From JANQUM01 sp047630355 (GTDB lineage: Bacteria; Bacteroidota; Bacteroidia; Cytophagales; Spirosomataceae): DNA of 35,408 nt. Location of the stretch: positions 1 to 35,408 of the forward strand of contig JBLHXN010000025.1 in NCBI GenBank assembly GCA_047630355.1, written 5' to 3'. Under the pieces are notes generated by a model that saw nothing but the letters and a program-made list of their open reading frames with translations, made no database searches and had not been told where the DNA came from. Of the stretch, positions 6,784 to 15,119 are shown one piece after another (within the stretch, counting starts at the first letter, position 1; the number at the start of each line of letters is the position of its first letter). Both the position numbers and the translations under genes were made by a program.

Positions 6784-8502
6784 TTATAAATTCAATTTGT
6801 TCAATTCACTCACCGCAAAATCTACCGCTCTTGCGGTAAGAGCCATGTAAGTCAACGACGGATTTACACAGTTTGAAGATGTCATACAAGCACCATCTGT
6901 AACGAAGACGTTTTTACAATCCCAGAGTTGGTTGTTTTCGTTCAAAACGGAAGTTTTTGGATCGCGTCCCATTCGGGCGGTTCCCATTTCGTGTTTGGAA
7001 AGACCAAGCGGCGGGTTTTCGAGTCGGTAACTATGGATGTTTTTTGCTCCCATAACTTCGAGAAATTCTACGGCGTCTTGTTCCATGTCAATCCGCATTT
7101 TATATTCGTTTTCTCTTATTTTAGCGTCAATTACGGCAAGTGGGATTCCGTAACTGTCTTTTTCGTTTTGGTGTAAAGTGATGCGGTTTTCTTCGTACGG
7201 AAGCGTTTCGCCAAATGACGATAAGCCAAAGCCCCACGAACCAAATCTGGTTTGGGATTTTTTGAATTCCGCTCCAAAACTCTCATCACTGGCAGATCCA
7301 CGACTGCGTCCGGCTCCGCCTTGGTAATCAAAACCCCGCAGGTACGAGCGTTTGTCTGAACCAATGTTTCGGTAGCGGGGAATAAAAATGCCGTTGGCTC
7401 GCCGCCCGTAGTACGTTTTATCTTCAAAACCTTCAATTTGACCGGAAGCTCCTACGCGTGAATGATGATCCATTAAATTCCGTCCCAGCTGATCAGAGCC
7501 ATTTCCTAAACCATTTGGAAAGCGATTTGAGGCAGAGTTTAACAAAATCTGTGCGGTCGCGACGGTGGAAGCATTCACGAAAATGATTTTCGCCGAAAAC
7601 TGAATTACCTCCATTGTTTCGGTGTCGATAGCTTCAACGCCGCTGGCTTTTTTCGTTTGTTCATCGTAAATAATTTTGCTTACAACAGCGTTTGTGCGGA
7701 GGGTTAAATTTCTGGTTCGTTCGGCGGCGGGTAACGTGGCGGCTTGCGAACTGAAATACGCTCCATAAGGGCAGCCGTTGCTACATTTATTTCGGTACTG
7801 GCACGATGCCCGCCCCAAAGCTGTTTGTTCGGCTGTGGGTTCGGTAATGTGTGCTACCCGCCCGATGGTCATCAGGCGTTCGTCCCCATATTTCTCCTTG
7901 ATTTTAGATTTTGCTGCTTCTTCCACGCAGTTAAACTGCATTGGTGGTTGAAATTCGCTATCGGGTAAATGGGGGAGGTTTAATTTCTCTCCACTTACAC
8001 CAACGAAACGCTCCACGTAGCTGTACCACGGAGCAATATCTTTGTAGCGAATTGGCCAGTCAACGGCTATTCCTTCTTTGGCATTTGCTTCAAAACTCGT
8101 GTCGCTCCAGCGGTAAACCTGTCTTCCCCAAGTCAACGATTTTCCACCCGTTCCGCCGCCTCGGTACCAGTCAAACGGCGACTTTTGAATGTACGGACTT
8201 TCTGCTTCGGGAAGCCAGAAGTCTTTATTGTATTCTGAAATTGGGTAGTTGCCTTCCTTTGTTTGGATGGGGAATTTTTCTTTCAATTCTACGGTCAGTT
8301 GTCCCCGATGCGGCATTTCCCACGGATTTTTCAAAGCAGATTTATAATCCTCCACGTGCTCAATTGGGTTTCCCCGTTCCAGCACAAGAGTTTTTAGTCC
8401 TTTTTCGCACAGTTCTTTCGCCGCCCAACCACCGCTTATTCCCGAACCAATTACTATGGCATCGTACGTGAGTTGTTCCTTTTCGGACTTTTGTTGATTC
8501 AT
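6784..8502 (-). CDS. GMC family oxidoreductase, second paralogue
   Basis: A 572-residue paralogue of the enzyme at 939-2654, with the same layout: VIGSGISGGWAAKEL at the FAD fold, Cys234, Cys240 and Cys244 as Cys-x5-Cys-x3-Cys before PYGA (predicted [3Fe-4S] site), and His504 (HEMGTARMG) with Asn547 (CVNPSLTYMA) as the catalytic pair. It has an insertion in the first 100 residues relative to the paralogue (around 'VELKEKFPIQTKEGNYPISE'). No small subunit lies beside it, so it may share the one at 2705-3349 or use one elsewhere. The open frame reaches up to 8577, but that longer start would overlap the terminator of the gene upstream. The ATG at 8502 (MNQQKSEKEQ) gives the normal length. It is co-transcribed with the GT9 gene. 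Confidence 0.88.
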   Translation of the reverse strand: MNQQKSEKEQLTYDAIVIGSGISGGWAAKELCEKGLKTLVLERGNPIEHVEDYKSALKNPWEMPHRGQLTVELKEKFPIQTKEGNYPISEYNKDFWLPEAESPYIQKSPFDWYRGGGTGGKSLTWGRQVYRWSDTSFEANAKEGIAVDWPIRYKDIAPWYSYVERFVGVSGEKLNLPHLPDSEFQPPMQFNCVEEAAKSKIKEKYGDERLMTIGRVAHITEPTAEQTALGRASCQYRNKCSNGCPYGAYFSSQAATLPAAERTRNLTLRTNAVVSKIIYDEQTKKASGVEAIDTETMEVIQFSAKIIFVNASTVATAQILLNSASNRFPNGLGNGSDQLGRNLMDHHSRVGASGQIEGFEDKTYYGRRANGIFIPRYRNIGSDKRSYLRGFDYQGGAGRSRGSASDESFGAEFKKSQTRFGSWGFGLSSFGETLPYEENRITLHQNEKDSYGIPLAVIDAKIRENEYKMRIDMEQDAVEFLEVMGAKNIHSYRLENPPLGLSKHEMGTARMGRDPKTSVLNENNQLWDCKNVFVTDGACMTSSNCVNPSLTYMALTARAVDFAVSELNKLNL

Positions 8503-8534
8503 TTTAGAGGTATAAAGTTGAATAAATTGGTATC

Positions 8535-8542
8535 CAAAAATA
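8535..8542 (-). promoter_or_regulatory. Candidate -7 promoter box for the second GMC gene
   Basis: On the minus strand TATTTTTG matches TAnnTTTG exactly, 32 bases before the ATG at 8502 and directly after the T-run of the upstream terminator. No clear TTG is seen at the -33 distance. It supports a new transcript starting after the terminator, but the T-rich context makes a chance match likely. Confidence 0.28.
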
Positions 8543-8543
8543 C

Positions 8544-8574
8544 AAAAAAGGTCGGTGAATAACCACCGACCTTT
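8544..8574 (-). terminator. Intrinsic terminator of the Skp/OmpH-like gene
   Basis: An 11-base-pair perfect stem (AAAGGTCGGTG and complement) with a six-base loop is followed, on the minus strand, by a run of T. It lies 24 bases after the stop of the OmpH-like gene and separates it from the GMC-GT9 unit. Confidence 0.88.
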
Positions 8575-8598
8575 CATGAATATATAATATGAAAGGAA

Positions 8599-9207
8599 TT
8601 ACTTCTTCGCTGTAGAATCAGTTTTTACTTTTTTCTTGTCCTTAATCAATGCGTATTCTTCGTTCAGACCCTTTAGTACTTCGGCGGTGATATCCATTTT
8701 TTCTTTAGCATATAATACGCCGCCACCTTTAGAATATCCAATTACCATATCGTAACGGTCATCTTCGTTATATTTCTTTAGGTAGTCCTGAATATTTGAA
8801 ATCAATTCATCCGTTTTTCCCGCCTGCTCTTCCGCAAGTGCATTTGAAGTGTTATCACGATACATCATGATATCTTGCTCTTTGGCGGCAAGTTGTTGTT
8901 GTTTGGTTTGCCCTTGCTGTTGTGACATTCCGCCCGCCTGAGCCTGACGTTGAAACAAAGCTACTTCGTTCTGAAAAGACTTCGAGCGACGTTGTAATTC
9001 GTTCTCGGCCGCGAAACGCTTATTTTCAAACTCTTTCACAACATCCTTATAGTAGTCGTAATTTGTTAATAGCGTATCGGTATTAACATAAACAATCCGA
9101 CTGGCGGTTGCCTGAGTTGTTGAAGTGGTTGCGGCTTCTCCGGTATCATTTTTACATCCAACTGTAATGACGGTAGCAAGAATTGCCAAAGCAAATAGGT
9201 GTTTCAT
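8599..9207 (-). CDS. OmpH/Skp family periplasmic chaperone, predicted lipoprotein
   Basis: A 202-residue protein with a lipoprotein signal: MKHLFALAILATVITVGC, with Cys18 as the likely lipidated residue. The mature part begins with a Thr/Ala-rich linker, then 'IVYVNTDTLLTNYDYYKDVVKEFENKRFAAENELQRR', the opening of the Skp/OmpH fold. A long coiled coil follows, rich in Gln around residue 100 ('GMSQQQGQTKQQQLAAKEQDI'), and the closing strand is 'YDMVIGYSKGGGVLYAKEKMDITAEVLKGLN'. Skp chaperones hold unfolded outer-membrane proteins in the periplasm; lipid anchoring differs from the soluble Skp of Escherichia coli. It is a single-gene unit with its own terminator. A basic tail (KDKKKVKTDSTAKK) ends the protein. 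Confidence 0.85.
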   Translation of the reverse strand: MKHLFALAILATVITVGCKNDTGEAATTSTTQATASRIVYVNTDTLLTNYDYYKDVVKEFENKRFAAENELQRRSKSFQNEVALFQRQAQAGGMSQQQGQTKQQQLAAKEQDIMMYRDNTSNALAEEQAGKTDELISNIQDYLKKYNEDDRYDMVIGYSKGGGVLYAKEKMDITAEVLKGLNEEYALIKDKKKVKTDSTAKK

Positions 9208-9495
9208 CAGAAATTTTAGGTTTGTTCTTAGTTTAAATAAACCGTAAATATAGCTAAAAACATACTGATTGGCGTGACGTTAAATAATTATAATCGCGTT
9301 GAAGCAAGATAAATAGTAGTTTATAGAGCCTTTTTATCGTTTAACACCAATGATTGCGTGAATTATGAGTGTTTACTGAATCGTAAAGTCAAAATTCTGT
9401 TAGAATTACTCCGAGTGCGGTTAAATCTTTTACCGTTAAATAAATAAACCATTGGTATTAGAACGGTATTGGATTGTTTATTAAACATTAATATC

Positions 9496-10032
9496 ATGAA
9501 TGCGAAAAATTCTCCCCAAGCAATGAACTGGAAACTAATAACTATAATCAGTTTATCAATTTTGAGTTGTAAAGAAGATAAAATATAAATTGACGAAACC
9601 CCGCAGTTTACACAATGTAACCCGTTACGGGCAAAGCCTTTGATCACGTTTAACGCAGCCACGTGTATATCAAGAACAAGCAAGTTGGAAAATGGTAAAT
9701 TTGAAACCTCAGTTCATTTTGCGAACGAGAATGCTTATTATTTAGATTCGAACAACAGGTACAGGATAGGTTCGTCGAAATTTTTTCTCGATGAATCTAA
9801 CATTACCTTTGCTGTTAAAGAGGCCCGTAGTGATGTCTCTACGTCTTTTATTACGTGTGTTCCATTCTTTGCCAAAGAAGGTAATACCTTAGTCAAGGTT
9901 TGGAGTTCGGTTTTAGCAGATTCTACTTCTTCTCAGTTTGATCCTGAGACTTACCGCAATAAATCAGCTCGTAAAATCACAAGCACTGCTCAACCTCAAA
10001 CGAAAATTGAACGTTTTGAAATCGTGAAATGA
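9496..10032 (+). pseudogene. Broken gene for a lipoprotein-like protein of unknown family
   Basis: From the ATG at 9496 (or 9523) the frame encodes a lipoprotein-type signal, MNWKLITIISLSILSCKEDKI, and then meets an in-frame TAA at 9586-9588. Beyond it the same frame is open for another 147 codons to the TGA at 10030-10032 (…IDETPQFTQCNPL…, 'GKFETSVHFANENAYYLDSNN', 'SFITCVPFFAKEGNTLVKVWSS'). A signal peptide in frame with a long open stretch suggests one gene of 178 codons split by a nonsense change, with a good terminator just behind it. Alternatively only the second part is real, from a TTG near 9640. I do not recognise the family. The 288 bases before it (9208-9495) show no gene. Confidence 0.55.
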
Positions 10033-10053
10033 TTATAAAGTCAGAAAGCTATG

Positions 10054-10087
10054 AACTCCCAATCCAATCCGGTTTGGGAGTTTTTTT
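10054..10087 (+). terminator. Intrinsic terminator after the broken lipoprotein gene
   Basis: Stem AACTCCCAA/TTGGGAGTT with an 11-base loop, followed by seven T. It sits 21 bases after the stop at 10032 on the + strand, which argues that the region 9496-10032 was, or is, a transcription unit. Confidence 0.85.
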
Positions 10088-10281
10088 GTGACAGACATTT
10101 GCGTTACGTAATCTTTAAATCTGCATTAAATTGTCAAATAGCTGCATTATTTATTTTTTTCTATAATTTGCGTCTTCAATTATACAGGCAAAGCTTGATA
10201 TAAGAATAAAAAGCGTTGCTCCGTATAAACTTAACCTCTTGTCTCACATTTCAAGTCTAAAATCAGTAGCTAATAAACACT

Positions 10282-11595
10282 ATGAAGAAACTTGCACTAC
10301 ACTGGCAAATATTAATCGGGATGCTTCTTGGCGTGCTATTTGGCTTCGGTGCCGTACAGTTTGACGGCGGGTCAGAACTCGTAGCTGACTGGATAAAGCC
10401 CTTCGGGACGATATTTATCAATTCGTTAAAATTAATCGCAGTTCCGCTCATCGTCGCATCTTTAATCATGGGAATCGCGGGGTTGAAAGATATTTCCAAG
10501 CTCTCAAAAATGGGCGGACGCACCATTGGTATTTACGTAATCAGTACTATTCTCGCGGTTTCTACGGGTCTATTATTGGTTAATGTCATCAAGCCCGGTA
10601 GCTATGTAAGTGAACAAACGCGAAACGACCTGACGGCAAACTACGCCGGAGATGCCGCTCAAAAACAAGCGGATGCTGCTTCGCAGCAAAATCAAGGACC
10701 GTTACAACCGCTAATGGATTTAGTACCGGAAAACGTCATCGGAGCGGCGGCAGATAACGCCAATATGTTACAGGTGATTTTCTTTATTATTTTCTTCGGG
10801 GTCGGTTTAATTTTGATTCCACCCGATAAATCAAAACCCGTTATTGACTTCTTTGACGGTGTGAATGAGGTCGTCCTGAAAATGATTGATATTATCATGC
10901 TTGCGGCACCTTTTGGAGTTTTTGCTTTGCTTGCTTCTTTAGTGGTAGAATCCCCAAGCCTGGATATTTTCAAAGCCCTCGGCATGTATAGCCTTTGCGT
11001 ATTGCTGGGCTTAGGTTTTCTGGTACTCGTTGTTTACCCACTTGCCGTAAAATATTTTACCGGAGTTTCGTACGGAGACTTTTTTAGAGGAATATCACCC
11101 GCTCAATTACTTGCCTTCTCTACTAGTTCGAGTGCCGCTACGCTTCCTGTGACCATGGAACGCGTGACCGAACACCTTGGCGTTGATGAAGACGTAGCAA
11201 GTTTTGTGCTGCCCGTTGGGGCAACCATAAATATGGACGGAACGAGTTTGTACCAAGGCGTTGCAGCAGTATTTATTGCTCAGGCGTTAGGGCTGGGGTT
11301 AGACTTTGGACAACAAATCACAATCGTTGTTACCGCAACGCTCGCTTCTATCGGTTCGGCGGCGGTGCCGGGAGCCGGAATGGTCATGCTCGTAATTGTA
11401 CTGCAATCCATTGGTGTGCCTCCCGAAGGCTTAGCGTTGATATTTGCCGTTGATAGACCATTGGATATGTGTCGAACAATTGCCAACGTAACCGGCGATG
11501 CGACTGTAGCCATGCTGGTTGCAAAATCAGTGAACAAAATTGGTGATGCTGACGTAAAAAACTGGAACGATAATTACCCCAATCCTACTACATAA
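10282..11595 (+). CDS. Dicarboxylate/amino acid:cation symporter (DAACS family)
   Basis: A 437-residue inner-membrane transporter of the glutamate transporter fold. The family's marks are all present: the first helix 'LHWQILIGMLLGVLFGFGAV', re-entrant hairpin 1 with the serine-rich 'AFSTSSSAATLPVTMERV', 'NMDGTSLYQGVAAVFIAQ' in helix 7, hairpin 2 near 'ASIGSAAVPGAGMVML', and 'DRPLDMCRTIANVTGDATVAML' in helix 8 with the substrate-binding Asp/Asn residues. It takes up acidic amino acids or C4-dicarboxylates with Na+ or H+. An extra Gln/Ala-rich loop at about residues 110-140 (AQKQADAASQQNQG) lies outside the membrane. The next gene, pheA-like, starts 20 bases after the stop, so the two are probably co-transcribed. 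Confidence 0.93.
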   Translation: MKKLALHWQILIGMLLGVLFGFGAVQFDGGSELVADWIKPFGTIFINSLKLIAVPLIVASLIMGIAGLKDISKLSKMGGRTIGIYVISTILAVSTGLLLVNVIKPGSYVSEQTRNDLTANYAGDAAQKQADAASQQNQGPLQPLMDLVPENVIGAAADNANMLQVIFFIIFFGVGLILIPPDKSKPVIDFFDGVNEVVLKMIDIIMLAAPFGVFALLASLVVESPSLDIFKALGMYSLCVLLGLGFLVLVVYPLAVKYFTGVSYGDFFRGISPAQLLAFSTSSSAATLPVTMERVTEHLGVDEDVASFVLPVGATINMDGTSLYQGVAAVFIAQALGLGLDFGQQITIVVTATLASIGSAAVPGAGMVMLVIVLQSIGVPPEGLALIFAVDRPLDMCRTIANVTGDATVAMLVAKSVNKIGDADVKNWNDNYPNPTT

Positions 11596-11615
11596 ACCAC
11601 AGAAATTATCACTTG

Positions 11616-12689
11616 ATGAAATTAGAAGAAATACGTTCCAAAATTGACGATATAGACGGCAGACTTCTCGGGTTACTCAACGAGCGGATGGAGCTGGTGC
11701 ACAACGTAGGAGTGATAAAACGCTCAACTAAAACGCTGATTTACAGACCTGAACGCGAAAAATACATTTTAGACCGCTTAAAAGGAATCAACGCAGGATT
11801 ACTTTCAGAAGCATCAGTAGATGCAATTTTTCTGGAAATTTTTGCCGCTGCCAGAAACATAGAATTACCAGAAAGAGTAGCGTATTTGGGGCCAGAAGGA
11901 AGCTTTACGCATCAGGCCGCCGAGAGTCGTTTTGGGGCAATGAGCGAATATATGACCCTTCCCACTATCAAGGCGGTATTTGAAGCTATAGATACCGAAC
12001 GGGCAAAGTTTGGCGTAATTCCAATTGAAAATAATCAGGAGGGAATTGTTTACGAAACGGTAGATTTACTAAAAGAAACCAACGTTAATATTGCCGCCGA
12101 ATTGAAAATACCTGTTCATTTTGCAATGGCTACCGAAGCGGAAAATGTCAGTAAAATCAAAAGAATTTACTCGAAAGATATTGCATTTAGACAGTGCCGT
12201 GGTTTCCTGAATAAGTATTTCGAACAAAGAAACGTAGAGGAGATTCAAGTAGAATCGACATCAAAAGCGGCAAAACTCGCGACTGAAGATCCTGAAAGTG
12301 CCGCTATTTGTTCGGAAGTTGCCGCTAAGATATTTGGCTTACCGTTATTGTTTAACAATATTGAAGACAATAGTAATAACCGAACCCGATTTTTCATTCT
12401 GGCGAAAGATTTCAAAAATCAACCGAGTGGAAATGATAAAACAACTATCATAGCTCAACTTGCCCAATCTGATAAGTCAGGCGTTTTAGCTGATTTTCTG
12501 CAAGACTTCAAGTACGAAGGGATAAACCTGACTAAGATTGAAAGCCGTCCGCATAAGGGCACGGAAGAGTTTAATTTTTGGTTCTTTATCGAGTTTTTAG
12601 GTTTTGAAGAACACGAAGGTTTTCAGCGAATAATGAATAAGCACAAAGGTGAAATTAAAGTGTTGGGAAGCTACGTAAAGAACGTTTAA
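11616..12689 (+). CDS. pheA: Bifunctional chorismate mutase / prephenate dehydratase
   Basis: A 357-residue three-domain enzyme making phenylpyruvate from chorismate. The chorismate mutase helices fill residues 1-85 (EEIRSKIDDIDGRLLGLLNER, then 'IYRPEREKYILDRL'). The prephenate dehydratase domain follows at 90-265 (AYLGPEGSFTHQAAESRFG, 'IPIENNQEGIVYETVDLL', and NNRTRFFIL with the catalytic Thr). The C-terminal ACT domain at 275-355 carries 'LTKIESRPHKGTEEFNFWFF', the ESRP motif that binds phenylalanine for feedback control. I start it at the ATG at 11616; a TTG codon just before is less likely. The last bases overlap the stop codon of ribF on the other strand. In Bacteroidota the gene often heads an aromatic operon; here it stands behind the symporter. 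Confidence 0.93.
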   Translation: MKLEEIRSKIDDIDGRLLGLLNERMELVHNVGVIKRSTKTLIYRPEREKYILDRLKGINAGLLSEASVDAIFLEIFAAARNIELPERVAYLGPEGSFTHQAAESRFGAMSEYMTLPTIKAVFEAIDTERAKFGVIPIENNQEGIVYETVDLLKETNVNIAAELKIPVHFAMATEAENVSKIKRIYSKDIAFRQCRGFLNKYFEQRNVEEIQVESTSKAAKLATEDPESAAICSEVAAKIFGLPLLFNNIEDNSNNRTRFFILAKDFKNQPSGNDKTTIIAQLAQSDKSGVLADFLQDFKYEGINLTKIESRPHKGTEEFNFWFFIEFLGFEEHEGFQRIMNKHKGEIKVLGSYVKNV

Positions 12690-13621
12690 TAATTGTCAGC
12701 AAGTAATACTTTGGCTTTTTCTGAATCAACTTCGATCTGGTTTTTTAGCTCTGCGATTGAAGAAAATTTCACCTCATGTCTTATAAAAGCAATGATTTCT
12801 ACCGTGACTAATTCGCCGTAAATATCATTGTTGAAATCAAAAATGTGCACTTCCTGGGTTCTTCCAATGCCTTCTACTGTAGGTCGGTTTCCGATGTTCA
12901 TGACTCCCAAGTGAGCGTTGTCTCTCACGACTACCCGGACGGCGTAAACTCCGTTTGCAGGAATCAACTTGTAGTTGTCTTTCACTTGCACATTTGCGGT
13001 TGGGAAGCCCAATTGCCTGCCTAACTGACGACCCTTGGCAACGATTCCGGTAAACTGATAATTTCGACCCAAAAGGTTAGTCGCTAATAAAACTTTACCA
13101 TCGGTTAAAGCATTTCTAACTTTAGTAGAACTAATTGTCAAATCTTCAATTTCTTGTCGGGGAATTTCCTGTAAGTCAATCCCGAAACGGTGACTGTTTT
13201 TTTCGAGGTAATCAAATCCTCCTTCGCGGTTTTTTCCGAAACGATGATCGTACCCAATAACGAGCGTTTTTGTACCGATGGTGTTTATCAGGACTTCCTG
13301 TACGTACTTTTCCGCCGATAGTTCCGAAAATTCACGCGTGAAAGGTATTACAAGTAAGTGCTTTACACCTAACTTTTCAATAAGCTCTATTTTTTCGTCA
13401 ATAGTCGTAATCAGTTTTAACTGTTGACTGTCTTGCGAGACCACCATTCGGGGGTGTGGCCAAAAAGTTAAGACAACGGATTCGCCTCCCTTTGCCGCCG
13501 CTAATTCGTTTAAGCTTTTTAAGATTTTTTGGTGTCCAATGTGCACACCGTCAAACGTACCACTTGTTACAACTGCGTGTGAGAGAGCCGTAAAGTCTGA
13601 TAATCTGTAGTAAACTTTCAT
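12686..13621 (-). CDS. ribF: Bifunctional riboflavin kinase / FAD synthetase
   Basis: A 311-residue enzyme that makes FMN from riboflavin and then FAD. The N-terminal nucleotidyltransferase domain has 'VVTSGTFDGVHIGHQKIL', the HxGH-type ATP site, and 'YDHRFGKNREGG'; 'ISSTKVRNAL' closes it. The C-terminal kinase domain starts near residue 185 with 'FTGIVAKGRQLGRQLGFPTANV', followed by 'NGVYAVRV', 'GVMNIGNRPTVEG' and 'EVHIFDFNNDIYG'. The open frame reaches 13693, but the ATG at 13621 (MKVYYRLSDF) fits the family and leaves 7 bases after the truB stop. It is the last gene of the ftsX-DUF3098-uppP-truB-ribF run. Confidence 0.94.
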   Translation of the reverse strand: MKVYYRLSDFTALSHAVVTSGTFDGVHIGHQKILKSLNELAAAKGGESVVLTFWPHPRMVVSQDSQQLKLITTIDEKIELIEKLGVKHLLVIPFTREFSELSAEKYVQEVLINTIGTKTLVIGYDHRFGKNREGGFDYLEKNSHRFGIDLQEIPRQEIEDLTISSTKVRNALTDGKVLLATNLLGRNYQFTGIVAKGRQLGRQLGFPTANVQVKDNYKLIPANGVYAVRVVVRDNAHLGVMNIGNRPTVEGIGRTQEVHIFDFNNDIYGELVTVEIIAFIRHEVKFSSIAELKNQIEVDSEKAKVLLADNY

Positions 13622-13628
13622 AGTAATT

Positions 13629-14297
13629 TTAACGTGGATTTTGATTGACAAACTCCTCAACGGTGATGGCATCATCCACGTGGAATTCACCAATTCTCAT
13701 TCTGCGTAAACCACTCATATAAGCTCCCGAATCAAGCATTTTTCCAAAATCTGAAACGAGCGTCCGGATATACGTTCCTTTTGAACAAACCACCCGAAAG
13801 GTTAACGTAGGAAACTCAGTAGTGTCAACCTCAAAAGTTTTTACTTCTATAATTCGGGATTTGATTTCAACCGTTTCACCGTTTCGGGCGGCTTTATAAG
13901 CTCGCTGCCCGTTCACTTTTACAGCTGAATATTGCGGAGGAACTTGCTCGATGCTTCCGGTCAGCTTTAGAACGACCTCCTGAATTTTTTCAGTTGTTAT
14001 ATGGTCAGTGGGAAATTCTCCGTCAAACTCGGTTTCTAAGTCAATGGACGGAGTAGTTTTTCCTAAAACTAAAGAACCTGTGTACTCTTTTTCCTGAGCC
14101 TGATAGCTTTCTATCTCTTTAGTCTTTTTTTCGGTGCAAAGAATCAATAATCCGGTAGCAAGCGGGTCAAGTGTTCCGGCGTGTCCAACTTTTTTGTACT
14201 TACCAAAGTATCGCACTTTTTTCACTACACCGAACGAAGTCCATTCGTAAGGTTTATCGATTAATATTACGTCGCTGCGGAGTAGTTTTTCTTCCAT
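13629..14297 (-). CDS. truB: tRNA pseudouridine(55) synthase
   Basis: A 222-residue enzyme that turns U55 of the tRNA T-loop into pseudouridine. Key segments are 'ILIDKPYEWTSFGVVKKVR', 'GHAGTLDPLATGLLILC' with catalytic Asp44, 'QVPPQYSAVKVNGQRAYKAARNGE', and 'CSKGTYIRTLVSDFGKML'. It is short because it lacks the PUA domain of the Escherichia coli protein, as is usual in this phylum. The ATG at 14297 starts 7 bases after the uppP stop; a TTG at 14312 would overlap uppP and is less likely. It belongs to the same transcript as uppP and ribF. Confidence 0.94.
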   Translation of the reverse strand: MEEKLLRSDVILIDKPYEWTSFGVVKKVRYFGKYKKVGHAGTLDPLATGLLILCTEKKTKEIESYQAQEKEYTGSLVLGKTTPSIDLETEFDGEFPTDHITTEKIQEVVLKLTGSIEQVPPQYSAVKVNGQRAYKAARNGETVEIKSRIIEVKTFEVDTTEFPTLTFRVVCSKGTYIRTLVSDFGKMLDSGAYMSGLRRMRIGEFHVDDAITVEEFVNQNPR

Positions 14298-14304
14298 CAA
14301 TTTT

Positions 14305-15096
14305 TTAGACAATTTTCAAATCATAACCAGCGGCCAATAAGCCCAGCAGAATTATTCCAACCGCAATCCGGTAATACCCGAACACTTTAAAACCATATTT
14401 CTGTAAAAAGGAAATAAAGAATTTTATTGCCGCCATTGCCACAATGAATGCGACGATATTACCAACGGCTAGTAGCTGTAATTCATCAGTTGAGAAACTC
14501 AAATTTCCCGCTAAATATCCTTTTAATAATTTATATGCTGAGGCGGCAAACATGGTTGGAACAGCAAGAAAGAAGGAAAATTCGGCGGAAGTTTTGCGGG
14601 AAAGCCCTTGAAACATACCTCCGATAATGCTCGCTGCCGAACGGGATACGCCCGGAATCATGGCGATGCACTGAAAAAGTCCAATCTTCACAGCATCCGA
14701 GTAGCTGATTTCTTCTTTGGTAGATTTGTTTTCAAAGTGTTTATCAATGAAAACAAGGATAATGCCCCCTAGTAAGAGCATCACCGCCACTACTACAACA
14801 CTTTCAAGCATCTGATCAATGAAATCACTGAGCAACAATCCGAAAATAGCGGCAGGAATAAATGCTACTAATAATTTATAATAGAACTCAAGCGATTGGA
14901 AGAACCGTTTCCAGTATAGTACCACAACCGAAAGGATTGCTCCAAACTGGATATTTACTTCAAATATTTTAGTGAACTCAAGGGTATTAATACCCATAAA
15001 GGAAGCCCCGATAATCATGTGTCCAGTAGAACTGACGGGCAAAAACTCTGTTATCCCCTCAATAATTGCGAGGATAATTGCTTGATATAAAGTCAT
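14305..15096 (-). CDS. uppP: Undecaprenyl-diphosphate phosphatase
   Basis: A 263-residue polytopic inner-membrane protein that removes phosphate from undecaprenyl diphosphate, recycling the lipid carrier for peptidoglycan and O-antigen. Both family motifs are present: 'EGITEFLPVSSTGHMII' near the start with the catalytic Glu residues, and 'IPGVSRSAASIIGGMFQGLSRKTSAEFSFFLAVP' near residue 155, holding the essential Arg and Ser. About eight hydrophobic segments can be seen. Loss or gain of this enzyme changes bacitracin tolerance in relatives. It lies between DUF3098 (23 bases upstream) and truB (7 bases downstream) in one operon. Confidence 0.95.
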   Translation of the reverse strand: MTLYQAIILAIIEGITEFLPVSSTGHMIIGASFMGINTLEFTKIFEVNIQFGAILSVVVLYWKRFFQSLEFYYKLLVAFIPAAIFGLLLSDFIDQMLESVVVVAVMLLLGGIILVFIDKHFENKSTKEEISYSDAVKIGLFQCIAMIPGVSRSAASIIGGMFQGLSRKTSAEFSFFLAVPTMFAASAYKLLKGYLAGNLSFSTDELQLLAVGNIVAFIVAMAAIKFFISFLQKYGFKVFGYYRIAVGIILLGLLAAGYDLKIV

Positions 15097-15119
15097 TATT
15101 TTCTAGTAGAAAGAGGAGA

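Noticed and set aside
7941..8471. Long + strand frame of 176 codons
   Set aside because: It is antisense to the second GMC gene, rich in Arg, Cys and Ser as shadows are, with no recognisable motif.
4431..9588. Stop-codon recoding as an explanation for in-frame stops in three genes
   Set aside because: TAG, TGA and TAA each occur once, and two of the genes also carry frameshifts. All clear core genes end normally at these codons. Gene decay explains it better.
9363..9683. Minus-strand frame of 106 codons
   Set aside because: It lies over the signal region of the broken lipoprotein gene, has a mixed composition without domain or fitting start, and reads as a chance frame.
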